DNA of 19,421 bases from CAYOVG01 sp964407285 (GTDB lineage: Bacteria; Desulfobacterota; Syntrophobacteria; Syntrophobacterales; Syntrophobacteraceae), in contig CAYOVG010000101.1 in assembly GCA_964407285.1 (NCBI GenBank), positions 1 through 19,421 on the forward strand. Reading direction: 5' to 3'. The translations under genes were made by a program, and so were the position numbers. The notes beneath the pieces were generated by a model that had not been told where the DNA came from, searched no databases, and saw nothing but the letters and a program-made list of their open reading frames with translations. Positions 1 to 6,433 of the stretch are shown one piece after another (position 1 is the stretch's first letter; every line of letters starts with the position of its first letter).

Positions 1-2
1 CG

Positions 3-206
3 GACGACCGGGACTCGCAGGAGGATGCGCCGTTCACCGGGCTGGACGATCGGATGAAATATCTGCTTGATGAAGCGCTGAATTCCGGGTATGGAATCCC
101 GAGTGTCCCGCCGTCAAGTCAGCATGAGGGCTATTGCGATGAAAAAGACGACAACTCTATCCCTGATAGCAGCCATCATCGTTTCTTTCGTGCTTTTCAA
201 TTTTGA
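3..206 (+). CDS. 3' end of an unknown gene (partial, cut by window edge)
   Basis: An open frame enters from the left edge and stops with TGA at 204-206. Its first 40 or so codons have the strong G/C third-position bias of the neighbouring genes, and the peptide is acidic (it includes DDRDSQEDAPFTGLDD). This suggests the true C-terminus of an upstream protein. The last 68 nt overlap the next gene in another frame, which is long for an overlap, so the authentic end is slightly uncertain. No family could be recognised from this tail. It may belong to the same operon as the following membrane protein, because there is no room for a separate promoter. Confidence 0.45.
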   Translation, partial: DDRDSQEDAPFTGLDDRMKYLLDEALNSGYGIPSVPPSSQHEGYCDEKDDNSIPDSSHHRFFRAFQF

Positions 207-1854
207 GGCCGGCTATTCGAGAGGCTCCGGCAGTACCGGAAAGAGCTCGGGCAGGAGCTCAAGCAGTTCAAGCGGTTCGAGCGGCAAAAGCTCGTCGGGC
301 GGCAGTTTCAGGTCCTCCGGATCTTCGGATAGCAGTTCCTTCGGCGGCAGTTCTTCCGGCCGCGGTTCGGCGGGATCGTTCGGCGCGGGCCGGAGTTCCG
401 GGGCATTTGGGGGAGCAGCGCGGACTGCGAACCCGAGCGGCGGTTCTTCCGCGGCGAGCGTCGGGGGCGCAAGCGTCGGGGCCGCGGGCGCGGCGGCAGG
501 CGTCGGCGCCGCGGTAGGCGCAGCAAGTATAGGCGCCGCCGCTGCCGGTTCGGGGGATTCCGGTTCGCATGATACCGCAACGGGGCCCGCCGGGGCCTCT
601 TCCGGTCCGGATAACAAGCAAAGCGGGGGAGGGTGGTTCAAACCTCAGTCCTCTCCGAATCAGCCGTCGGGTCAGCCCGCCGCTGCAAACCTGAGCGCCG
701 GCGACAAGGCGCTGGCGGAGAAGGCGAAAACGGCGGGAGCCAATTACCGGTCCCGCGAAGAGGCCGTGCAGGCGTTCAAGGCGAAGGAGGGAGCGAAGTA
801 CTCCACGCAGTTCGACCGGGAACCTCCGTCCAGGCCGGCGTACATACCCGAAACGACGAACCGGGGCGGAAATACCTACAACATTATCTATGTTCCCCAG
901 TATCGCGGGTATGGCTACTACCATGGAGGGAGTTGGGTGCCGTACAGCCTGTGGGACGACCACAGCCAGGTCGACCGCATCATGCGAAGCGGCAATTATT
1001 CCCACGGCCCCGTGCGCCATGGCGGGAGGTCTTCGGGGTGGTCCGTGTTCTGGACCCTTTTGATCCTTGCCGGAATCGGCGCGGGGGTTTATTTCTTTTA
1101 TTTTCGCAAGAAGGCTAAGAAGAAAGGGGAAGGGGCGGCCGCCGGTCCGCAAGGAGTGGGCGGAGCCTCGACCGTTCAAGATGCCGGGGAGGCCGCGGTG
1201 TACGAGAAGGATAACCCCGATTTCTGGAGAAGGCTCAAGCCCTCCAGCATCGTCACCTTGAGCGACGCCCAGTCTCTCAAGGACTCCATGGATGAGGGAA
1301 AAGGGCCGACGCCGCGCGACTATACGGTGAAGGAAGTCCGGACCGTCATGGAGTCGGCGGGACTCGCCGAATGGCGCATCTTCAGCCTGGACGACGGGAA
1401 GCAGGCGATATGGCTTATGGTGAAGATCGTGGATAAAGAGATGGATTTCAGAGTATACTTCGAGGCTCCCGGTTTTCAGCCCGGAAATCGGTCGGACGTG
1501 CTCCACGCGGGTATGGACCGGCTCTTCAGCGCTCCCCCCGATCCTCGGAGCTTCAGGATGCGCGATCTCCAGTACAGCCGGGAGATCCCGTTCCACGAGG
1601 ATGATGGAACGGCTGTCCCGTTTCACATGAAACCGCAGGGAGTGCTGTACGGGGAATCCGTGTTCCGTCCCCCGAGAACCGGGGTGGAAAAAGTCTTCAC
1701 CGCCGTGGCCGAATACGGCGCGGCGCGGTCTTGCGAGAACCCGGAGATGCTGCTCATCGAGGATGGAGTGGACGGCGGCGAGCATGGAGGCTTTATACGG
1801 CTACTGCAGGGATGCAAGGTGAATTTGACGGAAGTCGATGTGTTGAACATCTGA
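139..1854 (+). CDS. Ser/Gly-rich bitopic membrane protein of unknown function
   Basis: The protein is 571 aa from ATG 139. I chose this start because GAGG lies 9 nt upstream and it gives a clean lysine-then-hydrophobic N-terminus (MKKTTTLSLIAAIIVSFVLF); an in-frame ATG at 91 would add 16 residues. After the signal/anchor come a Ser/Gly-rich stretch (about 28-95) and an Ala/Gly-rich stretch (to about 150). An aromatic Tyr/Gly segment follows (YVPQYRGYGYYHGGSWVP), then a single membrane helix near 301-322 followed by a Lys/Arg stop-transfer. The C-terminal 245 residues look globular and probably cytoplasmic; no family was recognised. It sits 38 nt upstream of a DUF2170-like gene and is followed by a PspA-family gene. 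In E. coli, yjfI-yjfJ are followed by yjfK, but homology of this protein to YjfK is speculation. The topology suggests linking an exported flexible domain to the PspA partner, which is inference. Confidence 0.8.
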   Translation: MKKTTTLSLIAAIIVSFVLFNFEAGYSRGSGSTGKSSGRSSSSSSGSSGKSSSGGSFRSSGSSDSSSFGGSSSGRGSAGSFGAGRSSGAFGGAARTANPSGGSSAASVGGASVGAAGAAAGVGAAVGAASIGAAAAGSGDSGSHDTATGPAGASSGPDNKQSGGGWFKPQSSPNQPSGQPAAANLSAGDKALAEKAKTAGANYRSREEAVQAFKAKEGAKYSTQFDREPPSRPAYIPETTNRGGNTYNIIYVPQYRGYGYYHGGSWVPYSLWDDHSQVDRIMRSGNYSHGPVRHGGRSSGWSVFWTLLILAGIGAGVYFFYFRKKAKKKGEGAAAGPQGVGGASTVQDAGEAAVYEKDNPDFWRRLKPSSIVTLSDAQSLKDSMDEGKGPTPRDYTVKEVRTVMESAGLAEWRIFSLDDGKQAIWLMVKIVDKEMDFRVYFEAPGFQPGNRSDVLHAGMDRLFSAPPDPRSFRMRDLQYSREIPFHEDDGTAVPFHMKPQGVLYGESVFRPPRTGVEKVFTAVAEYGAARSCENPEMLLIEDGVDGGEHGGFIRLLQGCKVNLTEVDVLNI

Positions 1855-1892
1855 TCGATCCATGGGGGTACAGGGAGAGGAGGACTAAGTAG

Positions 1893-2342
1893 ATGGCTGA
1901 AAGAATCGAAAGCCTTGCGCAGGTTTGTGATATTTTGGCGGCAAATGGCTACGAGGCGATTTTGCACGATGATTCGGTTGGAGTCAAGGTCGGCGGGCAT
2001 GAGAACCCGTTCTCGGCGGTCGTCACCATCGATGCGGACAAAAGGGAGATGAACTTTGCGTGCAAAGTGGCGAAGCTCGGAGACTTTCCGGAGAGCAACC
2101 TTCCCAACGCTCTCCTGGCGCTGCTGGCCGCCAATGCCGGCGTTTGCCCTTTTGCGTTCGCCGTGGTGACGGATTCTCGGCATCCCGATGAAGATGAACC
2201 GGAAGAGTGGCCGGTGGTGCTCATCGACGGCATGCCGATCGAGGACCTGTGCGAAGCGGAGCTTCTGGCGGAGATGGAGGATCTCCTGACGGCCCTGGTC
2301 GTGGGTTCGAAAGCGCTGAAGGTCGGTCTTGGAGTTGCGTGA
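1893..2342 (+). CDS. Small acidic YjfI/DUF2170-like protein
   Basis: The protein is 149 aa. ATG 1893 is preceded by a strong purine-rich ribosome site (GGGAGAGGAGGA, 1873-1884). It is acidic and soluble, with no signal peptide. It shows a strand-rich first half, then a Leu/Asn/Ala helix (NLPNALLALLAANAG, about residues 69-83) and a second Leu-rich acidic helix near the C-terminus (AELLAEMEDLLTAL). This pattern, plus its place directly before a PspA-family gene, resembles DUF2170 (E. coli YjfI, encoded next to the PspA paralogue YjfJ). A YbjN or secretion-chaperone-like fold is the alternative. Assignment rests on remembered family features and synteny, so function is tentative. A role as partner or regulator of the PspA-like protein is inference. 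Confidence 0.8.
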   Translation: MAERIESLAQVCDILAANGYEAILHDDSVGVKVGGHENPFSAVVTIDADKREMNFACKVAKLGDFPESNLPNALLALLAANAGVCPFAFAVVTDSRHPDEDEPEEWPVVLIDGMPIEDLCEAELLAEMEDLLTALVVGSKALKVGLGVA

Positions 2343-2380
2343 TGAAACGCCTCGGGGGCCTGAGATTCGCGTAAATGTTC

Positions 2381-2411
2381 GTTCGCATGCGGCGCGTGGT
2401 TCGCATGCGGC
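2381..2411. repeat. Two 13-bp direct repeats upstream of the pspA-like gene
   Basis: GTTCGCATGCGGC occurs at 2381-2393 and again at 2399-2411, an 18-bp period. The core GCATGC is itself palindromic. The similarity continues after one mismatch (CGT follows in both copies). The pair sits 88-118 bp before the pspA-like start, in the 156-bp spacer separating it from the YjfI-like gene. It could be a tandem operator or simply one of the short degenerate repeats common in this window. Confidence 0.55.
2390..2405 (+). promoter_or_regulatory. Weak candidate sigma-54 promoter for the pspA-like gene
   Basis: CGGCGCGTGGTTCGCA has the GG-N10-GC spacing of sigma-54 promoters (GG 2391-2392, GC 2403-2404). 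It matches 9 of the 12 specified bases of TGGCACG-N4-TTGCW. E. coli pspA is known to be sigma-54 dependent, which makes this attractive. However, the match overlaps the direct repeats and could be chance. Confidence 0.25.
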
Positions 2412-2498
2412 TCGTATTTCTTACGATGTGCTTGATATGACTCGTAGAACAAGTGTGCTCGTGATTATTCGACAAACATAGCAGGAGGGTCGTTTCTT

Positions 2499-3179
2499 AT
2501 GCCGGGTTTACTGAAAGCGATTGGAAACTGGTTTCGCGAGAAGTCGGATGAAGCCGCCGACGCCATCGGCGACCCCGTCCGGGACGGCAAGTTCGCCATT
2601 CAAGACTCCAAGGCGAAAATCGCCGGCTTCACCGCGGACATCGCCCGTCTGGTGGCGGAAACCAAGCGCCTGGAAAAGCAGAAGAACGAGGCGCAACAGG
2701 AAGTGGATAAATTCGACAAGATAGCGAGAATGGCGGCGGGGCAGGGCAACGAAGCGGACGTCAGGCAGGCCCTGACTCTCAAAAGTGAAGCGGTGACGCG
2801 CTTGCAGTACCTCCAGTCGGAACTCGACAAGAACACGCAGTTGACCGACGCTCTTCGGAGGCAACTCGATGACGCTCGGGCGCAGGTTGCGAAGGCCGAA
2901 GCCAACATTACGCGGTTGGCGGCGCGCAGAGAGGGCGCCAAGATCCGTTCGGAACTGGCGAGGTCCGCTACCGAATTCAATTCCGGGGGAAGCCCCCTGG
3001 CCTCGCTCAACGACCTCGAGAAGGCCGTGGAAAAGGAGGAATCGCAGGCGGAGGCCTGGGAGGAGATCGCCAAAACCCAGGCGGCTTCGACAGGCGCGTC
3101 CCTGGAGAAGAAGTATGCCTCGAGCGCTTCGGGGGTGGACGATGAAGTCGCCAGGCTGATGGCCGAAGCGAGGAAGTAG
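2499..3179 (+). CDS. PspA/IM30-family coiled-coil protein (YjfJ-like)
   Basis: The protein is 226 aa, the usual PspA length. ATG 2499 follows AGGAGGG at 2483-2489. The N-terminus is a short amphipathic helix (MPGLLKAIGNWFREKSDEAA) followed by DPVRDGKFAIQDSKAKI, the position of the family DP-x-LIRQ-type motif. A long Lys/Glu/Gln/Ala-rich coiled coil follows (about 30-165), then a looser acidic tail ending in a short helix (DDEVARLMAEARK). Family knowledge: PspA/IM30/Vipp1 proteins bind stressed inner membrane, oligomerise in an ESCRT-III-like manner, and buffer loss of proton-motive force. The pairing with a YjfI-like gene suggests the YjfJ subgroup rather than the classical pspFABC system. 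It is the last gene before a convergent hairpin. Confidence 0.88.
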   Translation: MPGLLKAIGNWFREKSDEAADAIGDPVRDGKFAIQDSKAKIAGFTADIARLVAETKRLEKQKNEAQQEVDKFDKIARMAAGQGNEADVRQALTLKSEAVTRLQYLQSELDKNTQLTDALRRQLDDARAQVAKAEANITRLAARREGAKIRSELARSATEFNSGGSPLASLNDLEKAVEKEESQAEAWEEIAKTQAASTGASLEKKYASSASGVDDEVARLMAEARK

Positions 3180-3204
3180 CAGACCCGATGGATCCATGAC
3201 GAGC

Positions 3205-3230
3205 GGGTGGCCGCGATACGGCGGCCGCCC
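3205..3230. terminator. Strong GC hairpin between convergent genes
   Basis: GGGTGGCCGC (3205-3214) pairs with GCGGCCGCCC (3221-3230) through a six-base loop (GATACG), giving ten base pairs including one T.G. It lies 26 nt past the pspA-like stop and 85 nt past the stop of the convergent DUF711 gene. No T-run follows on either strand, so it is either a bidirectional 3'-end stabiliser or an imperfect intrinsic terminator. Confidence 0.5.
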
Positions 3231-3314
3231 CCTGGTCACGGTGCGTCTCCTGAACGGCTGCCTTGAGGGGCCTGGAATCCCGCGGCTCTCGCACCCCCTC
3301 CCCCAATCGCTCTT

Positions 3315-4688
3315 TCAGTTCCGGTAGCTCTGGACGGGCGCGGGAATGCGGCCGCCGAGGGTTATGAACCCGGCGGACCCGTTGCTGGTGGATATGGGCA
3401 TGATGGTGGCCTCCCCGAGGAGCCCTCCGAAGAAAGCCTTCTCTCCGGCTTTCTTGCCGGGGACCGGGATGAGCCGCGCCGCGACGGCCTTGTTGTTCGT
3501 GACCCCGATGGCCATTTCATCGGCAATGACGGCCGCCAGGGTTTCCGCTGGGGTGTCGCCGGGCAGGGCGATCATGTCGAGTCCCACGGAACACACGGTA
3601 GTCATGGCTTCGAGCTTTTCGAGCGAGAGGAAGCCTGCCCTGGCCGCTTCCGCTATATTGAGGTCCTCGCTCACGGGAATGAATGCGCCGCTCAATCCGC
3701 CTACATAGGAACTGGCGAAGATGCCGCCCTTCTTCACGGCATCGTTGAGGAGCGCCAGCAGAGCGGTAGAGCCGGGCACACCGATGCTCTCGAGCCCCAG
3801 GCTCTGGAAGATCTCGCCCACGCTGTCTCCCACGTTGGGCGTAGGGGCAAGAGAAAGGTCCACCACGCCGAACGGGACCCCGAGCCTTCCGGCCACCTGC
3901 CTTCCGATAAGCTCGCCCACTCGCGTGACCTTGAAAGCCGTGCGCTTTATGATTTCCGAGAGTTCTCCCAGGTCGAGATTCGGCTTGGCCGCCCGCGCGC
4001 GGTCGATGGCTTTCTTCACGACCCCCGGCCCGCTCACGCCGACGTTTATGACCGCATCCGGCTCCCCGACCCCCAGGTACGCTCCGGCCATGAAGGGGAT
4101 GTCCTGTGGGATGTTGGCGAAAACGCATATCTTGGCGCACGCGATTCCGTCGGCATCCTTCGTGATGTCGGACGCCTCCTTGATGGTGCGGCCCATGAGG
4201 AGCACGGCATCCATGTTGATGCCCGCGTTGGTGGAGGCCACGTTCACCGATGCGCACACCCGCTCCGTTTCAGCCAGCGCGCGCGGAATGGCTTCGATGA
4301 GCGCCCGGTCCCCCTTCGTGAACCCTTTCTCCACCAGCGCCCCGAATCCGCCGATGAAATCCACCCCGATCTCCCGCGCCGTTGCGTCCAGGGTCCGGGC
4401 GATCTCCACCATTTCGTCCGAGGAAAAGGTGCACGCCGCCACCGCGATGGGGCTCACGGCGATGCGCTTGTTCACTATCGGGATACCGTAGCGGACGGCA
4501 ATCTCGTCGCAGGTGGGCACCAGGTCGCGGGCCAGGAGCAGGACCTTTTCGCGGACGTTCGTCTTGAAACGCTCCAGGTCGTGGCTCGCACAGTCCAGAA
4601 GGCTTATTCCCAGCGTAACGGTACGCACGTCGAGATGCTCGTTCTTGAGCATCTGCAGGGTCCCGAGTACTTCACGTTCCGATATCAT
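3315..4688 (-). CDS. DUF711/UPF0210 family protein (annotated 'PFL family')
   Basis: The protein is 457 aa, typical for the family. The ATG at 4688 has GGAGG six nt upstream. I recognise the family from its overall sequence: an N-terminal MISEREVLGTLQMLKNEHLD with VRTVTLGISLLDCA, a central Gly/Ala-rich core (VDFIGGFGALVEKG; NVASTNAGINMDAVLLMG; VINVGVSGPGVVKKAI), and the conserved C-terminus LGGRIPAPVQSYRN. The biochemical function is unknown. Databases name it PFL family from distant resemblance to pyruvate formate-lyase; I see no glycyl-radical motif of the RVSGY type. It lies downstream of the ACT-domain gene on the same strand, and this pairing recurs in many bacteria and archaea. That suggests the ACT protein senses a ligand for it. 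A 128-nt purine-rich spacer (in the transcript) separates the two. Confidence 0.9.
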   Translation of the reverse strand: MISEREVLGTLQMLKNEHLDVRTVTLGISLLDCASHDLERFKTNVREKVLLLARDLVPTCDEIAVRYGIPIVNKRIAVSPIAVAACTFSSDEMVEIARTLDATAREIGVDFIGGFGALVEKGFTKGDRALIEAIPRALAETERVCASVNVASTNAGINMDAVLLMGRTIKEASDITKDADGIACAKICVFANIPQDIPFMAGAYLGVGEPDAVINVGVSGPGVVKKAIDRARAAKPNLDLGELSEIIKRTAFKVTRVGELIGRQVAGRLGVPFGVVDLSLAPTPNVGDSVGEIFQSLGLESIGVPGSTALLALLNDAVKKGGIFASSYVGGLSGAFIPVSEDLNIAEAARAGFLSLEKLEAMTTVCSVGLDMIALPGDTPAETLAAVIADEMAIGVTNNKAVAARLIPVPGKKAGEKAFFGGLLGEATIMPISTSNGSAGFITLGGRIPAPVQSYRN

Positions 4689-4816
4689 TTGCCGCCTCCA
4701 CGTCTCTCGATTTCCTCTTCCCTGTCCTTCGTCCCTCGCTCACGTCGCCTGCTCGCCTCCTCGCATTCTCTCCGGTCTCCCGTCTTGCCGCCGCTCCGCC
4801 TCCCCGGCCGCGCTCT

Positions 4817-5374
4817 TCACACCCGGTAGATGGTTTCGAATATATCGCGGTGCTGCAGGCTGATGTCGAGCCCCAATTCTCCGGCGCGTTCGTAAAGCGC
4901 CTTCCGGAAGGCGTTCTGGTCCACGTCCGCGGGAATATCGACTTCATATATCATGATGTTGTGCCTCGGGTCGTCACCGCCCCTGAACACGGCCTTGAGG
5001 TTGGCGATATTGACTCCGAAGTTCGACAGCACCCGCGTGACGCCGGCCACCAGTCCCATGCGGTCGGGACCGGCCGTGGTGATGACGAAAGGTTCGCTTT
5101 GGGGCGGGACCCATTCGTTCCCCTGCACGATGGGTTTGACGAGCACCGACAGGCCCATGGGGCTGAGCCTCTCCCGCAGGCCTGCCGCCACCTGCTCCTC
5201 GTTCACGCGGTCGGGCCGCGAGGCGATGAACGCGCCCACGAATTCCGTCTGGAGGATCGTCTGGCTTACGTCCTCGATATTGCATCGGTGTTCCAGGAGC
5301 ACTTCGGATACCGCGGCGATGATGCCCGGCCTGTCATACCCCAGGACCGAAATGGCGAACTTGTTCCGGTTCAT
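4817..5374 (-). CDS. Tandem ACT-domain protein, GcvR-like
   Basis: The protein is 185 aa from ATG 5374, chosen because GAGGA lies about 5 nt upstream; a longer reading to 5410 has no ribosome site and adds a non-conserved 12-residue extension. Two ACT domains are visible: residues 5-80 with GYDRPGIIAAVSEVL, and residues 96-172 with GPDRMGLVAGVTRVLSNFGVNI. The DRPGI/DRMGL loops are the usual ACT ligand-site turns. No enzyme or DNA-binding domain is attached, as in GcvR-type regulators (UPF0237 is the single-ACT relative). Family knowledge: ACT domains bind amino acids or other small metabolites. Its upstream position to the DUF711 gene suggests it regulates or partners that protein, but the ligand is unknown. 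Confidence 0.87.
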   Translation of the reverse strand: MNRNKFAISVLGYDRPGIIAAVSEVLLEHRCNIEDVSQTILQTEFVGAFIASRPDRVNEEQVAAGLRERLSPMGLSVLVKPIVQGNEWVPPQSEPFVITTAGPDRMGLVAGVTRVLSNFGVNIANLKAVFRGGDDPRHNIMIYEVDIPADVDQNAFRKALYERAGELGLDISLQHRDIFETIYRV

Positions 5375-5404
5375 TGGATTCCTCGATTTGGTGAGAACTA
5401 CCGT

Positions 5405-5418
5405 TATCAAATATCAAA
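5405..5418 (-). repeat. Tandem 7-mer in the leader of the ACT gene
   Basis: TATCAAATATCAAA on the plus strand is two exact copies of TATCAAA. It lies 31-44 nt upstream of the ACT-protein start codon, reading TTTGATATTTGATA in the transcript direction. It is a small AT-rich island in GC-rich surroundings and may form part of the promoter or an operator. No confident -35/-10 pair could be assigned. Confidence 0.35.
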
Positions 5419-5458
5419 GAGAACAGCCCGGGGCTTCTTACCGGTCTCCAAACGCAAG

Positions 5459-5493
5459 TGCGGCACGGTCGCTCGTCGCTCGACCGTGCCGCA
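5459..5493. repeat. Perfect 13-bp inverted repeat (35-bp hairpin)
   Basis: TGCGGCACGGTCG (5459-5471) is followed by the nine-base loop CTCGTCGCT and its exact reverse complement (5481-5493). After a 2x2 mismatch the pairing resumes for four more base pairs (5453-5456 with 5496-5499). It lies about 85 bp upstream of the ACT-gene start, in the spacer between divergent genes, so it is not at the 3' end of any recognised gene. It could be an attenuator in the minus-strand leader, a protein-binding palindrome or a REP-like unit. Confidence 0.75.
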
Positions 5494-5600
5494 ACTGCGA
5501 CCGGAGGTTCGAGCGTACTGTATCCTTGACGGAGTATTCCGTCAACCGGGGAGATTCCGCCCCCTGGGAGATTTCTCCGATAGAGCGCATGCGAAGAGGC

Positions 5601-5720
5601 GGCATGACTCATAGGCCATGTGTTTCAAGTGTTTGAGGCAACGCTTGAGAGGACTTGCCGTCATTCGGACTTACCGTCCTTCCAGGTGTCACCTCAAACA
5701 CATGGTCTATGAACCATGCC
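5601..5720 (+). repeat. 120-bp element with 25-bp imperfect inverted ends (structured RNA or MITE-like)
   Basis: The arm at 5601-5625 and the reverse complement of 5696-5720 agree at 22 of 25 positions. Read as plus-strand RNA this gives 6 bp, a 2x2 internal loop, then 17 bp in which the third difference (5615/5706) is a G.U wobble. The 70-nt interior holds further pairings: AGGAC 5650-5654 with GTCCT 5676-5680, and AGGTGTCACCT 5684-5694. An alternative nine-bp hairpin (5625-5633 with 5640-5648) also contains a G.U pair in the plus sense. Similar GGACTT..CCGTC motifs recur at 5651-5662, 5667-5678 and 5729-5739. No target-site duplication was seen and no gene fits, so the identity is open. Confidence 0.6.
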
Positions 5721-5762
5721 CGAAAACGGGACTTCCGTCGGTGTTTGTGCTGTTCTCCGTGC

Positions 5763-5791
5763 TTGACCGGGGGTGTCGCAGGCGATATTAT
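5763..5791 (+). promoter_or_regulatory. Sigma-70-like promoter for the His-rich protein gene
   Basis: TTGACC (5763-5768) and TATTAT (5786-5791) are separated by exactly 17 nt, in one of the few AT-rich patches of the region. Transcription would start near 5798, giving a leader of roughly 100 nt to the ATG at 5900. The -10 lies inside an imperfect palindrome, which suggests repressor control. Confidence 0.6.
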
Positions 5792-5804
5792 TTCATAAGA
5801 ATAT
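5785..5804. promoter_or_regulatory. Imperfect palindrome over the -10, possible metal-regulator operator
   Basis: ATATTATT-TCAT-AAGAATAT is an 8-4-8 inverted repeat with one mismatch, overlapping the -10 hexamer and the expected start site. Its AT-rich form is reminiscent of Fur-family operators (Fur, Zur, Nur). The product of the gene it controls is a histidine-rich metal binder. The identity of the regulator is inference. Confidence 0.4.
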
Positions 5805-5899
5805 AGCAATATACCTGGTAATTTATCTTCCGCCTTCATTTCCGTACGCAACGCACGAGGACGGGCACGGAATCGATCGGGCGGCGCAAGGAGCAAACG

Positions 5900-6160
5900 A
5901 TGGAAGGAAAGCACGAACACAGGCATCTGCACGCTCACGACCACACCCACAAACATGTCCATGAGCATACTCACGGGAGTGAGACGCACTCGCACGAACA
6001 CTCCCACGCTCATGCCCATGAGCATATGCACGAACACATTCATGAACATGCCCATGGCGCGGACCACCATACCCACGACCATGATCATCCCGGCGAACAC
6101 GGGGCTCACGACCACGACCATCCCGGCCATGAGGCCGAAATGCATGAGCACGCCCACTGA
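5900..6160 (+). CDS. Histidine-rich metal-binding protein
   Basis: The protein is 86 aa. ATG 5900 has AAGGAG six nt upstream. 36 of 86 residues are histidine (42%), almost all in alternating X-His dyads with Glu, Asp, Ala or Thr between them (for example THSHEHSHAHAHEHMHEH); HDHDHPG occurs twice and a related HDHPG unit lies between. There is no signal peptide, membrane segment or cysteine, so it is predicted cytosolic and largely disordered without metal. Known proteins of this kind (such as Helicobacter Hpn and His-rich tails of nickel chaperones and zinc transporters) bind Ni, Zn, Cu or Co. Storage or buffering of such a metal is the likely role. It is monocistronic by context: its own promoter lies upstream and hairpins follow. 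It could be a simple-sequence artefact, but the ribosome site and promoter argue for a real gene. Confidence 0.75.
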   Translation: MEGKHEHRHLHAHDHTHKHVHEHTHGSETHSHEHSHAHAHEHMHEHIHEHAHGADHHTHDHDHPGEHGAHDHDHPGHEAEMHEHAH

Positions 6161-6188
6161 GGATGCCGCCCCAATGTTGTTGACTTTG

Positions 6189-6232
6189 GGCCCGGCAACG
6201 TCATTATCGCGTAAGCGTGAACCCGGGCCTTT
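6189..6232 (+). terminator. Candidate terminator after the His-rich gene
   Basis: GGCCCGG (6189-6195) pairs with CCGGGCC (6223-6229), and TTT follows at 6230-6232. The loop is long (27 nt) and contains a small CGC-GTAA-GCG stem. It lies 29 nt past the His-rich stop codon. The T-run is short, so this is tentative. Confidence 0.4.
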
Positions 6233-6433
6233 CAAGGTTTGCGGAACCCCCCCTTACGCGGGGGTGACGTTGATTCAACAGTATTGGGATGCCGTCTTGC
6301 GGGGATGGGATTTTATCAGTCGAGGTTTTGGCGACTCCGGAGAAATGATCTGCCGTAACGGCGGTTTCTTCCAAATCGCGGGTATGCGAGTTCGTGGCGG
6401 ATTATTTACCGTGAGTTGCCTGACGGGATGAAG

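Noticed and set aside
268..1785. Long minus-strand open frame opposite the Ser/Gly-rich protein
   Set aside because: It is a composition shadow in GC-rich DNA. The product is Arg/Gly/Pro-rich without a domain, while the plus-strand gene has a signal peptide, membrane helix and ribosome site.
5601..5720. Insertion sequence with a transposase
   Set aside because: The inverted ends look IS-like, but there is no transposase frame and no target-site duplication. It is kept only as a MITE-like or RNA element.
5763..5804. Riboswitch in the leader of the His-rich gene
   Set aside because: The roughly 100-nt leader after the predicted start is AT-rich and shows no strong stem or known metal-riboswitch motif. 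The palindrome overlaps the promoter, which fits a DNA operator better.
5609..6235. Minus-strand frame of 208 residues rich in Met and Val
   Set aside because: It is the antisense of the His codons (CAT/CAC give ATG/GTG). The plus-strand His-rich frame has the promoter and Shine-Dalgarno.
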